NCBI RefSeq assembly: GCF_004028095.1
Contig: NZ_SBHM01000007.1
Location: forward strand, 1,798,001-1,862,000
DNA from: Paenarthrobacter ureafaciens
GTDB taxonomy: Bacteria; Actinomycetota; Actinomycetes; Actinomycetales; Micrococcaceae
Reading direction: 5' to 3'
Length of the DNA: 64,000 bases
A model generated the notes under the pieces. The model saw nothing but the letters and a program-made list of their open reading frames with translations, did no database searches and was not told the origin of the DNA. Position numbers and translations under genes: made by a program. The stretch's first letter is position 1; each line of letters starts with the position of its first letter. Positions 23,734-32,227 of this stretch are shown one piece after another.

Positions 23734-25899
23734 ATGATGAGCACCGAATTGCTCGATACCAAAGGCCTTGTAGCCTCCGACTTGACGTCCCTCTTCTCCC
23801 CGGAGAACGTCGTGATCATTGGCGCCTCCGACCGCGGCCCCACTGACAAGGCACACAAGGACCTGACCAGGCTGGGTTTCTCCGGCAAGGTCTACCCGGT
23901 GAACCCCCGCCGCGAAGAACTCTGGGGCGTCCCCTGTTTCAAGTCCATCGCCGACGTTCCCGAACGTCCGGGACACGTGATCATCTCCGTCCCCGCAGCC
24001 ATGGTTCCCGCCGCTTTGCGTGAAGCCATCGCTGCGGAGGCCCGTGCCATCGCCATCCATGCCGTCGGCTTCGGCGAAGGCGGAGACCCTGCAGGCCTGG
24101 CCCTCGGCGCCGAGATCCGTGCCATCGCCGCGGAAACGGACATTCCCATCGCCGGCCCGAACTTCGGCGGACTGTTCCGCCTCGACTCGGCAGTCATGAC
24201 CATCGCCCTGGCCCGCACAGGGTCCGACGGCGGCTCAAAAGTCGCGCTGGTCGGCCAGAGCGGCGGTGTCCTCATGTTTACCTACGAGGCCCTGATGGAC
24301 CGCGGCGTGGAACCCTCCACCTTGGTGGCTTCGGGTTCGGAAATGTCGCTCAGCTGCGCTGAGTACATCAAGCACCTGGCCACCGATGAGCGCACCGAGG
24401 TGATTGGCTGCTTCATCGAATCGATCAAGGACGTCGAGGCTTTCCGCGAAGCTGCCGAACTGGTCCGGGAACAGGGCAAGCGCCTTGTGGTCCTCAAGGT
24501 TGGTGCTTCGCCCGAAGGCCGCAAGGCCGCACTGGCCCACACCGGTTCCGTGGTCGGTTCCTTGCGCGCCTTCGAAGCGTTGGCCGCGGAGCTCGGCGTC
24601 GTAGTGGTCCACACCCAGGACGAACTGGTGGACGCCATCGAGCTGCTTCTCAACGCAGGCACGCTGCCTGGCCCGCGCATCGGCGTTGTATCCCACTCGG
24701 GTGGCCTGAAAGACCTCCTCATGGACTATGCCTCCGCCCAGGGAATCACGTTCCCGAAGCTCGACCCCGCCACGGTGGAGGCCTTGGACGCCATCCTGGG
24801 CGCCGGATCTTCCGTAGGCAATCCGCTGGACTCGGGCTTCCCGGGCCTGTCCAATCCGGAGATCTACGAGAAGTGTGTCCGTCTCATGGCAGCCGACCCC
24901 AACATCGACGTGGTGCTGGTGCAGGAAGAGCTGCCGCGCGGCCCGCACAAGATCCGCGAAGAAAAGTACCTGCGCAACCTGTCGGCCATGACCTCGGGTG
25001 AGAACCCGCTGGGCAAGCCCGTTGGTTCCATGTCCCTCTCTTCCTACTCGCTGACCGACCACGCCCGCGCCGTCCGCAAGGAACTTCCCGGCATCTACGT
25101 GCTGCAGGAAGCCAGCCGCGCACTCTCGGTGATCACCAAGGCCGGCCGCGCCGGAGCCTCCGCCCGTACCCGTCCGGGCCATGAGCCGCACCCCGAAGCC
25201 GCACGTATCCGGGCCGAGCTCAGCGCCAAGGCCGTGGCCGGAGAAGCCGTGAGCCTCTCCGAGTTCGATTCCAAGGCGTTGCTCCGCGAGTACGGCATTC
25301 CCACCACCTCGGAACTGCGGGCCGGCAACGTCGAAGCAGCTGTCATCGCCGCAGGTCAGATCGGCTACCCGGTGGTGCTGAAAATCAGCTCGGAGACCTT
25401 GACCCACAAGTCGGACATCGGCGGCGTGCTGCTCAACCTCAAGGATGAGGAAGCGGTCCGTGAAGGCTTCGCGCAGCTGCAGAAGAACCTTGCGGCAGTC
25501 CAGCCCGATGCCGCCCTGGAGGTGCTGGTGGCTGAATTCGTCTCCGGAGGTACCGAGCTGATGCTCGGCCTCGCCCAGGACGCCGAGGCCGGACCCGTCG
25601 TCGCCGTCGGCTCGGGCGGCGTCACCGTGGAACTCTTCGACGACGTCGCTGTTGGCCTCCCGCCCTTCAACCGCGAGACCGCCTCCGAAGTCCTGGCCCG
25701 GACCAAGGCCGGAACCCTGGTGACGGGCTTCCGCGGATCCTCCCTGGACCACGAGGGCGTGCTCGCGGCAATCCAGGGCCTGGGCCGCTTGGCCGTTGAT
25801 CTTGACGGCCTGATCGAGGCCATCGACATCAACCCGCTGAACGTCTCCAAAGACAGGGTCATCGCCCTGGACGCACTCATCGTCCTCGCGGCCCGCTAA
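23734..25899 (+). CDS. acetate-CoA ligase (ADP-forming)-type acyl-CoA synthetase
   Basis: A 721-residue single-chain protein. Domains: CoA-binding Rossmann about 15-115 (LFSPENVVIIGASDRG), flavodoxin-like succinyl-CoA ligase domains about 140-440 with the phospho-histidine motif ALAHTGS near 268, then an ATP-grasp half about 490-721 (LLREYGIPTTSELRAG; GYPVVLKISSETLTHKSDIG). It would form an acyl-CoA with ATP going to ADP and Pi. Besides acetate, this family includes FerA, the feruloyl-CoA synthetase of sphingomonads. With two crotonase-fold genes following, an aromatic or phenylpropanoid acid is a reasonable substrate, by inference. Confidence 0.88.
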   Translation: MMSTELLDTKGLVASDLTSLFSPENVVIIGASDRGPTDKAHKDLTRLGFSGKVYPVNPRREELWGVPCFKSIADVPERPGHVIISVPAAMVPAALREAIAAEARAIAIHAVGFGEGGDPAGLALGAEIRAIAAETDIPIAGPNFGGLFRLDSAVMTIALARTGSDGGSKVALVGQSGGVLMFTYEALMDRGVEPSTLVASGSEMSLSCAEYIKHLATDERTEVIGCFIESIKDVEAFREAAELVREQGKRLVVLKVGASPEGRKAALAHTGSVVGSLRAFEALAAELGVVVVHTQDELVDAIELLLNAGTLPGPRIGVVSHSGGLKDLLMDYASAQGITFPKLDPATVEALDAILGAGSSVGNPLDSGFPGLSNPEIYEKCVRLMAADPNIDVVLVQEELPRGPHKIREEKYLRNLSAMTSGENPLGKPVGSMSLSSYSLTDHARAVRKELPGIYVLQEASRALSVITKAGRAGASARTRPGHEPHPEAARIRAELSAKAVAGEAVSLSEFDSKALLREYGIPTTSELRAGNVEAAVIAAGQIGYPVVLKISSETLTHKSDIGGVLLNLKDEEAVREGFAQLQKNLAAVQPDAALEVLVAEFVSGGTELMLGLAQDAEAGPVVAVGSGGVTVELFDDVAVGLPPFNRETASEVLARTKAGTLVTGFRGSSLDHEGVLAAIQGLGRLAVDLDGLIEAIDINPLNVSKDRVIALDALIVLAAR

Positions 25900-25947
25900 G
25901 CGCCCGGACCAGACGCCCGCACTCCCAGACCAGACCAGGAAGAAACC

Positions 25948-26589
25948 ATGGAAAAGTTCGTCAACCACCGCATCGAAGACGGCGTCGGCTACCTCACGCT
26001 GGCAGACCCCGCCCGCCGCAACGCCATGACTCAGGACATCGTCGACCAAGCCATCGCAGCACTCGACGAGTTCGCCGCGGCCGGCATCAAGGTGGGCGTC
26101 CTCGACGCCCAAGGCCCGGTGTTCTGCGCCGGCGGAGACCTGAAAGCCAAGCGCATCCCCGGCGTCCCGCCGGCAGGGGTCCGCCTCATCCAGGCCTTCG
26201 AGGATTCACCGCTCATCTGGTTCGCCGCCGTCGAAGGTCCCGCTTTGGGTGCGGCGCTGCACCTGCTGAGCACCTGCCCCAGGGTCATCATGTCCAGCTC
26301 GGCCTGGCTCTCCATCCCCGAGTTCCTGCACGGACGGTTCCCGCGGCCCATCGTCGCGGCGCTTGCCGAAATCATCGGGCCACGCAAGGCACTGCGCCTG
26401 GCCATGACCGGTGAACGCGTTCCGGCCCAGCAGGCACTGGACCTTGGGCTCATCGAAGCGGTCGTCGATCCCGGCACCGCACTGGAGACCGCAACGCGGG
26501 AAGCCCAGGCACTGGCACAGATCAACGTCGAGGCACTGGAGAACGGCCGCCGTTCCTGGACCTCGCGACTGGAAACCAGGACGGCGTGA
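25948..26589 (+). CDS. short crotonase-fold (enoyl-CoA hydratase/isomerase family) protein
   Basis: At 213 residues it is shorter than typical hydratases (about 260) and lacks most of the C-terminal helical part. The oxyanion segment VFCAGGDLKAK (58-68) is present. Of the two catalytic glutamates of mitochondrial hydratase, the first is replaced by His105 (GALGAALHLL region), while the second is kept as Glu125 (LSIPEFLHG). Simple hydration is therefore doubtful; isomerase, hydrolase or lyase chemistry is possible. It overlaps the molybdenum hydroxylase small subunit at its stop. Confidence 0.85.
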   Translation: MEKFVNHRIEDGVGYLTLADPARRNAMTQDIVDQAIAALDEFAAAGIKVGVLDAQGPVFCAGGDLKAKRIPGVPPAGVRLIQAFEDSPLIWFAAVEGPALGAALHLLSTCPRVIMSSSAWLSIPEFLHGRFPRPIVAALAEIIGPRKALRLAMTGERVPAQQALDLGLIEAVVDPGTALETATREAQALAQINVEALENGRRSWTSRLETRTA

Positions 26590-27071
26590 CAATGCAGGCT
26601 CCGCAGCGGCTCTACCCATTGAACCTGACCGTCAACGGCACCGAGGTCAACGCCCAGGTGCCTGCCAGGCGTCGGCTGGTGGACTTCATCCGGGAGGACC
26701 TGGAACTGACCGGCACCAAGGTTGGTTGCGAGGTTGGCTTCTGCGGAGTCTGCTCCGTCATGCTCGACGGCGAACCGGTGGCCGCCTGCCACATGCTGGC
26801 GCTGCAGGCCCAAGGCCGCACGGTGACCACCATCGAAGAACTGTCGGCCCGCCCGGCCTGCTCCCGCCTGCAGGAAGCCTTCAAAGAGGAAGGCGGATTC
26901 CAGTGCGGCTTCTGTACCTCGGGCCAGCTGGTCATGGGCACCGCGCTCCTGGAGAAACACGATGTCTGCCAGATGGAGACGGCGGACATCGCCCTTGAAA
27001 TGGCCGGTACATCCTGCCGTTGCACCGGCTACTACGGTATCCACCGTGCTCTTCGAAAGGCCGCACAATGA
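26586..27071 (+). CDS. molybdenum hydroxylase [2Fe-2S] small subunit (CoxS-like)
   Basis: 161 residues. The N-terminal plant-type ferredoxin cluster is in GCEVGFCGVCSVMLDG with a further Cys at AACHML. The C-terminal all-helical second cluster is in QCGFCTSGQLVM and SCRCTGYYGIHRAL. It passes electrons between the Mo and FAD subunits of a xanthine dehydrogenase/CO dehydrogenase-family enzyme. The start is taken as GTG overlapping the preceding stop; an ATG two codons later is equally possible. Confidence 0.93.
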   Translation: MTMQAPQRLYPLNLTVNGTEVNAQVPARRRLVDFIREDLELTGTKVGCEVGFCGVCSVMLDGEPVAACHMLALQAQGRTVTTIEELSARPACSRLQEAFKEEGGFQCGFCTSGQLVMGTALLEKHDVCQMETADIALEMAGTSCRCTGYYGIHRALRKAAQ

Positions 27072-27955
27072 GCACCACCTATGCCACACCGGACACCATC
27101 GCCGAGGCCTGCGGACTCCTGGAAGCACCCGGCGCCTACGCATTGGCCGGCGGCGTTGCCTTCACCATGGCGTTGACAAAGGGACAAATCGACCCCGCAT
27201 CGATCGTTTCCCTGGCAAGCATCGACGGGCTGCGCGGGGTTACCGCCGCGCCTGCCGGGGGCTTCTCCATCGGGGCGTTGTCAACGCACGGGCAACTGCT
27301 CCGCGACGAACGGATTGCCGCCCATGAGCCGCAACTGCGGGAGATGTTCGCCGACGTCGGAAACGTCCGTGTGCGGGCAGTTGGCACCTTGGGCGGCAAC
27401 CTGGCTTACGCGGATCCGCGGCACGATCCGGCGCCGCTGCTGGGGGCCCTGGGCGCGGAGGTAGTGCTCGAGTCGAGCGCCGGCAGGCGGACGGTTCCGG
27501 TTGCGGACTTCGCCACGGGATCCTTCGCCACCGTCCTGAAACCGGGTGAACTGCTCTGCAGCGTCAACGTCCCGGCGCGCCCGGTCGGGACCCGCATCGG
27601 GTGGTGCAAGCTTCAAACCAACTCCCTTGACGACTACGCCACGCTCTCGCTCGCAGTAGGTTTCGAGGCAAGCAACGGCCGCATCACCCGGCCGCGCATC
27701 CTGGTGGGTGCCGCGGACACCCACGTCCACACGCAACGGGCGGCCGGCCTGCTGGAGGGCGCTGACATCGACGCAAACGGCCGGGTGGCACCCGAACTGA
27801 TCGAAGAAGTAGCTGATGTCCTCGCCGCGGACATCAGGCCTTGCTCAAACCACCGCGGCAGCGCCATGTACAAGCGGGACCTCGTAAGGGTTGCCCTGAA
27901 CCGGGCCATGATGCGAACCGCGACGCCCGCCCGCGCCGAAAGCTGCGCCCTATGA
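27068..27955 (+). CDS. molybdenum hydroxylase FAD subunit (CoxM-like)
   Basis: 295 residues from the ATG overlapping the small-subunit stop; the reading frame extends 16 codons further upstream only as a shadow. FAD-binding motifs are ALAGGVAFTMAL (AGG motif) and GTLGGNLAYADPRHDPA (TIGG-type motif). The C-terminal CO_deh_flav_C domain ends with SNHRGSAMYKRDLVRVAL. It transfers electrons from the Fe-S clusters to an acceptor. Confidence 0.92.
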   Translation: MSTTYATPDTIAEACGLLEAPGAYALAGGVAFTMALTKGQIDPASIVSLASIDGLRGVTAAPAGGFSIGALSTHGQLLRDERIAAHEPQLREMFADVGNVRVRAVGTLGGNLAYADPRHDPAPLLGALGAEVVLESSAGRRTVPVADFATGSFATVLKPGELLCSVNVPARPVGTRIGWCKLQTNSLDDYATLSLAVGFEASNGRITRPRILVGAADTHVHTQRAAGLLEGADIDANGRVAPELIEEVADVLAADIRPCSNHRGSAMYKRDLVRVALNRAMMRTATPARAESCAL

Positions 27956-30135
27956 GCGGCGCTGAGTACACCGGCCGCGCGCCGGAGGGGCACGGCACGT
28001 CGGACGCGCATGAGCGCGTCACGGGCCGCGCGCTCTTCGCCCAGGACATCCCGGCGGATGCACTTCACATGGCTGTCCTGCGCTCTCCGTATCCGCACGC
28101 GGACATCCTGGGCATCGACACGTCCAAAGCGATCGCCGTTCCCGGTGTCCGGGCTGTACTCCACGCCGGAGACATCGGCGAGCGACGCTTTGGCCGGTTC
28201 ACCCGGGACTATCCGGTGTTCGCCGTCCACAAGGTGGTCTTCGCCGGGCAGCCGGTGGCCGCCGTCGCAGCTGATGACCTGGAAACCGCCAGGCGGGCAG
28301 CAGGACTCATCTCGGTGGAATACGCAGAGCGTGCTCCGCTGCTGAGCCCGGAGGAATCGTTGTCCGAAACGGCCGAGGCGATCCATCCCGCCTACGCGGA
28401 GTACCTCAACGCTGTTCCCGTCCGCAGCCACCACAACGTCCAGGGCGAAGACGCCCGCGTCATCGGCGATCCTGAGGCTGCGTTCGCCGAGTGCGACGAG
28501 GTCTTCGAGAACACCTTCACATGGCAGCGCAGTTCCTCGGCTCCCATGGAGACCCATGGCGCGTTGGTGGACGCGAGCGGCGACCGGGTGATCGTGCACG
28601 CTTCGCACAAGGAGCCCTACAAGTTGCGGCGGGACCTCGCGGCGCTTGCCGGCAGGCCGGAGGAGGACTTCGAGATCCGACCGGTGAAGATCGGGGGAGA
28701 CTTCGGTTCCAAGGGCAACCCGTTCGTGGAAGCCATCTGTTACTTCCTGTCCGCCCGCACCGGCCGCCCTGTCCGGGGTCGTCTGTCCTTCGCCGAGACC
28801 CTCGGGGCCACCGGGGGCCGCCACGCCGGCTCACTGACACTGCGTACCGGCCTGGCCGACGGCCGCATCCACGCCCACCAATCGCGTTTCGTCCTCGACG
28901 GCGGCGCTTTCGTAGCGCCGAAGCCGATGCCCAAGGGCATCCTCCCCATGCTGGGGTTGCCGCTGGGCGCTTACGACGTCGGACACCTGGACGAAAGTGC
29001 CATCGGCGCGTACACCACGACGCTTCCCGGATCGCATGTCCGCTCCCCGGGGGAATTCCAGACGATCTTCGCTTCCGAGTCCCACTTGGAGATGATCGCC
29101 CGGCAACGCGGCGAAGATCCTTTGGAGTTCAAGGGACGCCATGCACGGCTGGGCATCTCCAGGAAACTCCTTGAAAAGGTCCGCTGCGAGTCAGCCCTGT
29201 GGAAGCGGGGCGGCGAAGTGGACGGCCACACGGTGATCGGGACGGGATACTCGCTCTTCCATCGCAGTGCGGGCCCTGGTGACTCTACTGTCCGGCTCAC
29301 GGCCAACGGCCACCGCGTGGTGCTGGAACTTGCCGTTCCGGACCAGGGCGCGGGCAGTTTCGAAACGTTCGGCAAGCTCGTGGCCACCCGCCTTGGCCTG
29401 GAAAGCTCGCACCTGGAGGTCAAGGGGCGGGGGACTGACAGCGGGCTGGTCGACCTGGGCGCCGGCGCAAGCCGCGTGACCGTCGTCGTCGGACGAGCCT
29501 GTGACGACGCCGCCGCCAAGCTGCTCGACGCGCTTCAGGTGAGTACGCCGTCGCCGGTCCAGGACACCCGTTATTGGATCGCCGACGCACTGGAGTCCCT
29601 GGGCGCCGCGGAAGTCGTGGTGGAAGGCCAGGGTTCCGTGGGCCGCGACGAAGTGGAGGGGCTGGGACATGCGCATGGCGCGTTGGCGGTCCAGGTCGCC
29701 GTCGAACCCGACACGGGAATCATCCGTGCGCGGCGAGCGGTGCTCGCGGTCAACGTGGGGCCGGTGCTGAACCCGGTGGGGCTGCGCGGCCAATTGGAAG
29801 GCGGTTTCGTCTACGGGCTGAGCCAGACGCTTTTCGAGGATCTCCGCCCGCAGGACGGCCGCATCGAGCTGGACTCGTTCAATGACTACAAGATCGCCTC
29901 CGGCGTGGACGTCCCCGAGCTCGCCTTGTACTTCGTGGACCAAAGCGAGCTTCCGGTGCACGGACTCACCGGCGTCCGGGCCGTAGGGGAACTCGTCAAC
30001 ATCGGAGTACCCGCCGCCGTGGCCAACGCCATTGACGACGCCGTGGGAGTGCGATTGACAACGCTTCCGTTGAGTGCCGAACGGGTTCTTGACGGCATCA
30101 GGAAAAAGGCTTCCCTGGCTGTGGCATCGCGCTAG
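27952..30135 (+). CDS. molybdenum hydroxylase large (Moco) subunit, CoxL/XdhB-like
   Basis: 727 residues from the ATGA overlap. The N-terminal aldehyde-oxidase a/b hammerhead domain begins RVTGRALFAQDIPADALHMA. Moco-binding segments include GGDFGSKGNPFVE (about 238-250) and VRSPGEFQTIFASESHLEMI. The catalytic Glu is in RAVGELVNIGVPAAVANAI near residue 680. The active-site loop VAYRCSFR of true CO dehydrogenase is absent, so it is a hydroxylase of an organic substrate, perhaps an N-heterocycle, aldehyde or aromatic CoA ester. The maturation factor candidate is the XdhC-family protein at 16678. Confidence 0.92.
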   Translation: MSGAEYTGRAPEGHGTSDAHERVTGRALFAQDIPADALHMAVLRSPYPHADILGIDTSKAIAVPGVRAVLHAGDIGERRFGRFTRDYPVFAVHKVVFAGQPVAAVAADDLETARRAAGLISVEYAERAPLLSPEESLSETAEAIHPAYAEYLNAVPVRSHHNVQGEDARVIGDPEAAFAECDEVFENTFTWQRSSSAPMETHGALVDASGDRVIVHASHKEPYKLRRDLAALAGRPEEDFEIRPVKIGGDFGSKGNPFVEAICYFLSARTGRPVRGRLSFAETLGATGGRHAGSLTLRTGLADGRIHAHQSRFVLDGGAFVAPKPMPKGILPMLGLPLGAYDVGHLDESAIGAYTTTLPGSHVRSPGEFQTIFASESHLEMIARQRGEDPLEFKGRHARLGISRKLLEKVRCESALWKRGGEVDGHTVIGTGYSLFHRSAGPGDSTVRLTANGHRVVLELAVPDQGAGSFETFGKLVATRLGLESSHLEVKGRGTDSGLVDLGAGASRVTVVVGRACDDAAAKLLDALQVSTPSPVQDTRYWIADALESLGAAEVVVEGQGSVGRDEVEGLGHAHGALAVQVAVEPDTGIIRARRAVLAVNVGPVLNPVGLRGQLEGGFVYGLSQTLFEDLRPQDGRIELDSFNDYKIASGVDVPELALYFVDQSELPVHGLTGVRAVGELVNIGVPAAVANAIDDAVGVRLTTLPLSAERVLDGIRKKASLAVASR

Positions 30136-30185
30136 GGAAGCCACTTCAAATCCTCATAAGTTCCATACAACGCAAGGAGAACACC

Positions 30186-30995
30186 ATGACTGAGAAAGTA
30201 CTGCTGGAAAAGCGTTACGACGACAAAGTAGCCGTCATCACGCTGAACCGCCCTGAGAAGCACAACGCGCTGGACGGCGACATCCTTGACGGCTACATCG
30301 CTGCACTTGAAGAAGTCCGCGACGACGACGGCATCCAGGTTGTGCTGACCCGTGCCAACGGCCCGTCCTTCTGCTCGGGCATGGACCTGCACTACCTGAA
30401 GGCATTCCGCGCCGAATACCGCCCACTGTATGACTGGGCAAAGTGGAAGACGCCCGCACGCATGACGCTCGCTGTGAGTGACTACCCCAAGCTGACCGTT
30501 GCCTCCGTCCACGGCTACTGCCTCGGCGGCGGGTTCTCCCTCATGCTGGCCCACGACGTTGTGATCGCCGCTGAGGACGCGCAGATGGGCATGCCGGAGG
30601 TGCTCCGCGGAAGCTTCGGCCAGGGCGTGACGGCACAGGTGGTCAAGTCCGGCATTCCACGGAAGAAGGCCGTGCTCCTGCAGCTTCTGGGCCGCAACAT
30701 CAACGGCCTCGAGGCCGAGAAGATGGGCTTGACCACGCTCTCAGCTCCGGCCGCGGAGCTTGACACGGAGGCTTACCAGATCGCCAAGGAACTCGGCAGC
30801 CGCAACGCCACCGTCCTGGCGCACGGAAAGATCGCCATGCACCTGGATGAGCACCTGCCGCTGAACCACGCAATGTTCTCCGATGACATGGTGGCTGCCC
30901 GCATGCGCATGTCGATCGATCCTTTGGGTGACGTGGAGGGCTACCTGAAGTCCCAAAAGGGCGGCACCAACAAGGAATACGTCCGCAACGCCTAG
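30186..30995 (+). CDS. crotonase-fold protein resembling hydroxycinnamoyl-CoA hydratase-lyase
   Basis: 269 residues. The CoA-binding oxyanion loop is SFCSGMDLHYL (61-71); the second motif is VHGYCLGGGFSLMLAHD. The usual first catalytic Glu is Ser118 and the second is Glu138 (GMPEVLRG). The same Ser/Glu pair, 20 residues apart, plus GGGFS and GMDL is found in 4-hydroxycinnamoyl-CoA hydratase-lyase (Ser123/Glu143), which converts feruloyl-CoA to vanillin and acetyl-CoA. A lyase role after the CoA ligase at 23734 is therefore plausible but unproven. A hairpin follows the gene. Confidence 0.82.
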   Translation: MTEKVLLEKRYDDKVAVITLNRPEKHNALDGDILDGYIAALEEVRDDDGIQVVLTRANGPSFCSGMDLHYLKAFRAEYRPLYDWAKWKTPARMTLAVSDYPKLTVASVHGYCLGGGFSLMLAHDVVIAAEDAQMGMPEVLRGSFGQGVTAQVVKSGIPRKKAVLLQLLGRNINGLEAEKMGLTTLSAPAAELDTEAYQIAKELGSRNATVLAHGKIAMHLDEHLPLNHAMFSDDMVAARMRMSIDPLGDVEGYLKSQKGGTNKEYVRNA

Positions 30996-31008
30996 CATCC
31001 TTTGCCCG

Positions 31009-31040
31009 GCCGGCACGGTGCCCTGCGGTACCGTGCCGGC
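31009..31040 (+). terminator. hairpin between crotonase and decarboxylase-like genes
   Basis: GCCGGCACGGT (31009-31019) is exactly complementary to ACCGTGCCGGC (31030-31040) across a 10-base loop and is followed by TTCC. It may end the ring-cleavage operon or attenuate read-through into the next gene. Confidence 0.6.
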
Positions 31041-31061
31041 TTCCAGTTTGGAGAGAAAACA

Positions 31062-32054
31062 ATGAGTCGACTCAGGATCAGTGCCTGTCTGTCCCGCAAT
31101 GCCATGACTACGCCGTTGTCCGGGCTTCAGCCCGAGGGAATCGACTGGCATTTGAGCTACGTCCATCCTTCGGAGATGTTCTGGCGGCAACTCAAGTTCG
31201 GCGACTTCGACGTTTCCGAGATGTCGCTGGCAACCCTCCTGATTGGTTGGGCACAGGGGAACCGTGACTGGGTGGCGCTGCCGGTGTTCACCACGAGGCG
31301 CTTCTTCCACACCAGCATCGTGGTGCGGCGCGGGGCGGGCATTGAGACCCCGGCGGATCTCCGCGGCAAACGTGTGGGCGTGCCCGAGTATCAGCAGACG
31401 TCCGCGCTGTGGTCGCGGTCCGTCCTGCAGCATGACTTCGGTGTGTTGCCCGGCGACATGAAATGGTTCATGGAGCGGCCTGCCGAGCTCAGCCATGGCG
31501 GTTCAACGGGGTTCACGCCTCCTCCCGGAGTCGACTTCAGCTACGTCCAGCCGGGGGAAACGCTGGCGGGCATGATGGGCCGCGGCGAGCTGGACGCGTC
31601 CTTTGTGCACCTGACGGAGAACAACCTGATCGACCGTTCCACGGGCGCCGCTGACCGTAGCGCCGACGTCGTACCGCTCTTCGCGGATGCCCGGGCTGAA
31701 GGTCAGCGCTACCTCGCAGCTCATGGCCTGCTGCCTATCAATCACTGCGTGGTGGTACGTAGAGAACTTGTTGAGCAGCACCCGTGGGTTGTACTCAATC
31801 TTTACTCGACGTTCGAACAAGCAAAGCGCGCCACCCTGGCGCGCGCCGTCGAACTGTTCGGCCTCTATGAGACGGCTGGAATCGTCGATGGAAAGGCCGT
31901 GGATCAGGCTGTTTACGGCGATCCCGTACCTTATGGCTTCCAGGGCGCAGCTGCCGCGCTCCAGGCCGCCTCGCGCTACTTGGTGGAGCAAGGGCTGCTG
32001 CCTGAAGAGGTGGACGTTCGCGAGGTCTTTGCCAAGCAAACCCTCCAGTTCTAG
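31062..32054 (+). CDS. 4,5-dihydroxyphthalate decarboxylase-like (Pht5 family, SBP fold)
   Basis: 330 residues, ATG after GGAGAG; the frame extends 20 codons upstream without a ribosome site. There is no signal peptide. Residues LQPEGIDWHLSYVHPSEMFW, FDVSEMSLATLL, VALPVFTTRRFFHTSIVV and GKRVGVPEYQQTSALWSRS follow the Pht5 pattern closely, as does GLLPINHCVVVRRELVEQHP. Pht5 turns 4,5-dihydroxyphthalate into protocatechuate and shares the solute-binding fold. Because the fold also serves transporters, decarboxylation is inferred; absence of a signal peptide and proximity of the phthalate-type Rieske system support it. Confidence 0.8.
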   Translation: MSRLRISACLSRNAMTTPLSGLQPEGIDWHLSYVHPSEMFWRQLKFGDFDVSEMSLATLLIGWAQGNRDWVALPVFTTRRFFHTSIVVRRGAGIETPADLRGKRVGVPEYQQTSALWSRSVLQHDFGVLPGDMKWFMERPAELSHGGSTGFTPPPGVDFSYVQPGETLAGMMGRGELDASFVHLTENNLIDRSTGAADRSADVVPLFADARAEGQRYLAAHGLLPINHCVVVRRELVEQHPWVVLNLYSTFEQAKRATLARAVELFGLYETAGIVDGKAVDQAVYGDPVPYGFQGAAAALQAASRYLVEQGLLPEEVDVREVFAKQTLQF

Positions 32055-32096
32055 TGCCCTGCATCGGCGGAGCCTGAAATATCCGCGGAAACCCGC

Positions 32097-32134
32097 AAAA
32101 ACCTGTTGCATTCTATAGAACGCTCCCATAGCAT
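32097..32134 (+). promoter_or_regulatory. Rieske-operon promoter with box B and TTCTATAGAA dyad
   Basis: AAAAACCTGTTGC (32097-32109) is identical to 49951-49963. -35 TTGCAT (32106-32111), 17-bp spacer, -10 TAGCAT (32129-32134). The 10-bp palindrome TTCTATAGAA (32111-32120) sits in the spacer. The matching layout in front of the binding-protein gene at 50182 implies a shared regulator. Confidence 0.65.
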
Positions 32135-32227
32135 CATGAGTGACGCACTTCTCAGTTAGTAGTGATTGAAGTCACGGATTTGGGGCCTCGATGATGAGGC
32201 CGCCCGGCAAAGATAGGACCACGCCAC

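Noticed and set aside
24235..26112. Long antisense open frame (over 600 codons) opposite the CoA ligase gene
   Set aside because: Shadow of a GC-rich coding frame: low-complexity Gly/Gln/His/Val composition, no family motif, no ribosome site; the sense gene has full domain support.
31062..32054. Calling the SBP-fold protein an ordinary transporter component
   Set aside because: No signal peptide or lipobox, and running similarity to Pht5-type decarboxylases; kept as decarboxylase-like with stated uncertainty.
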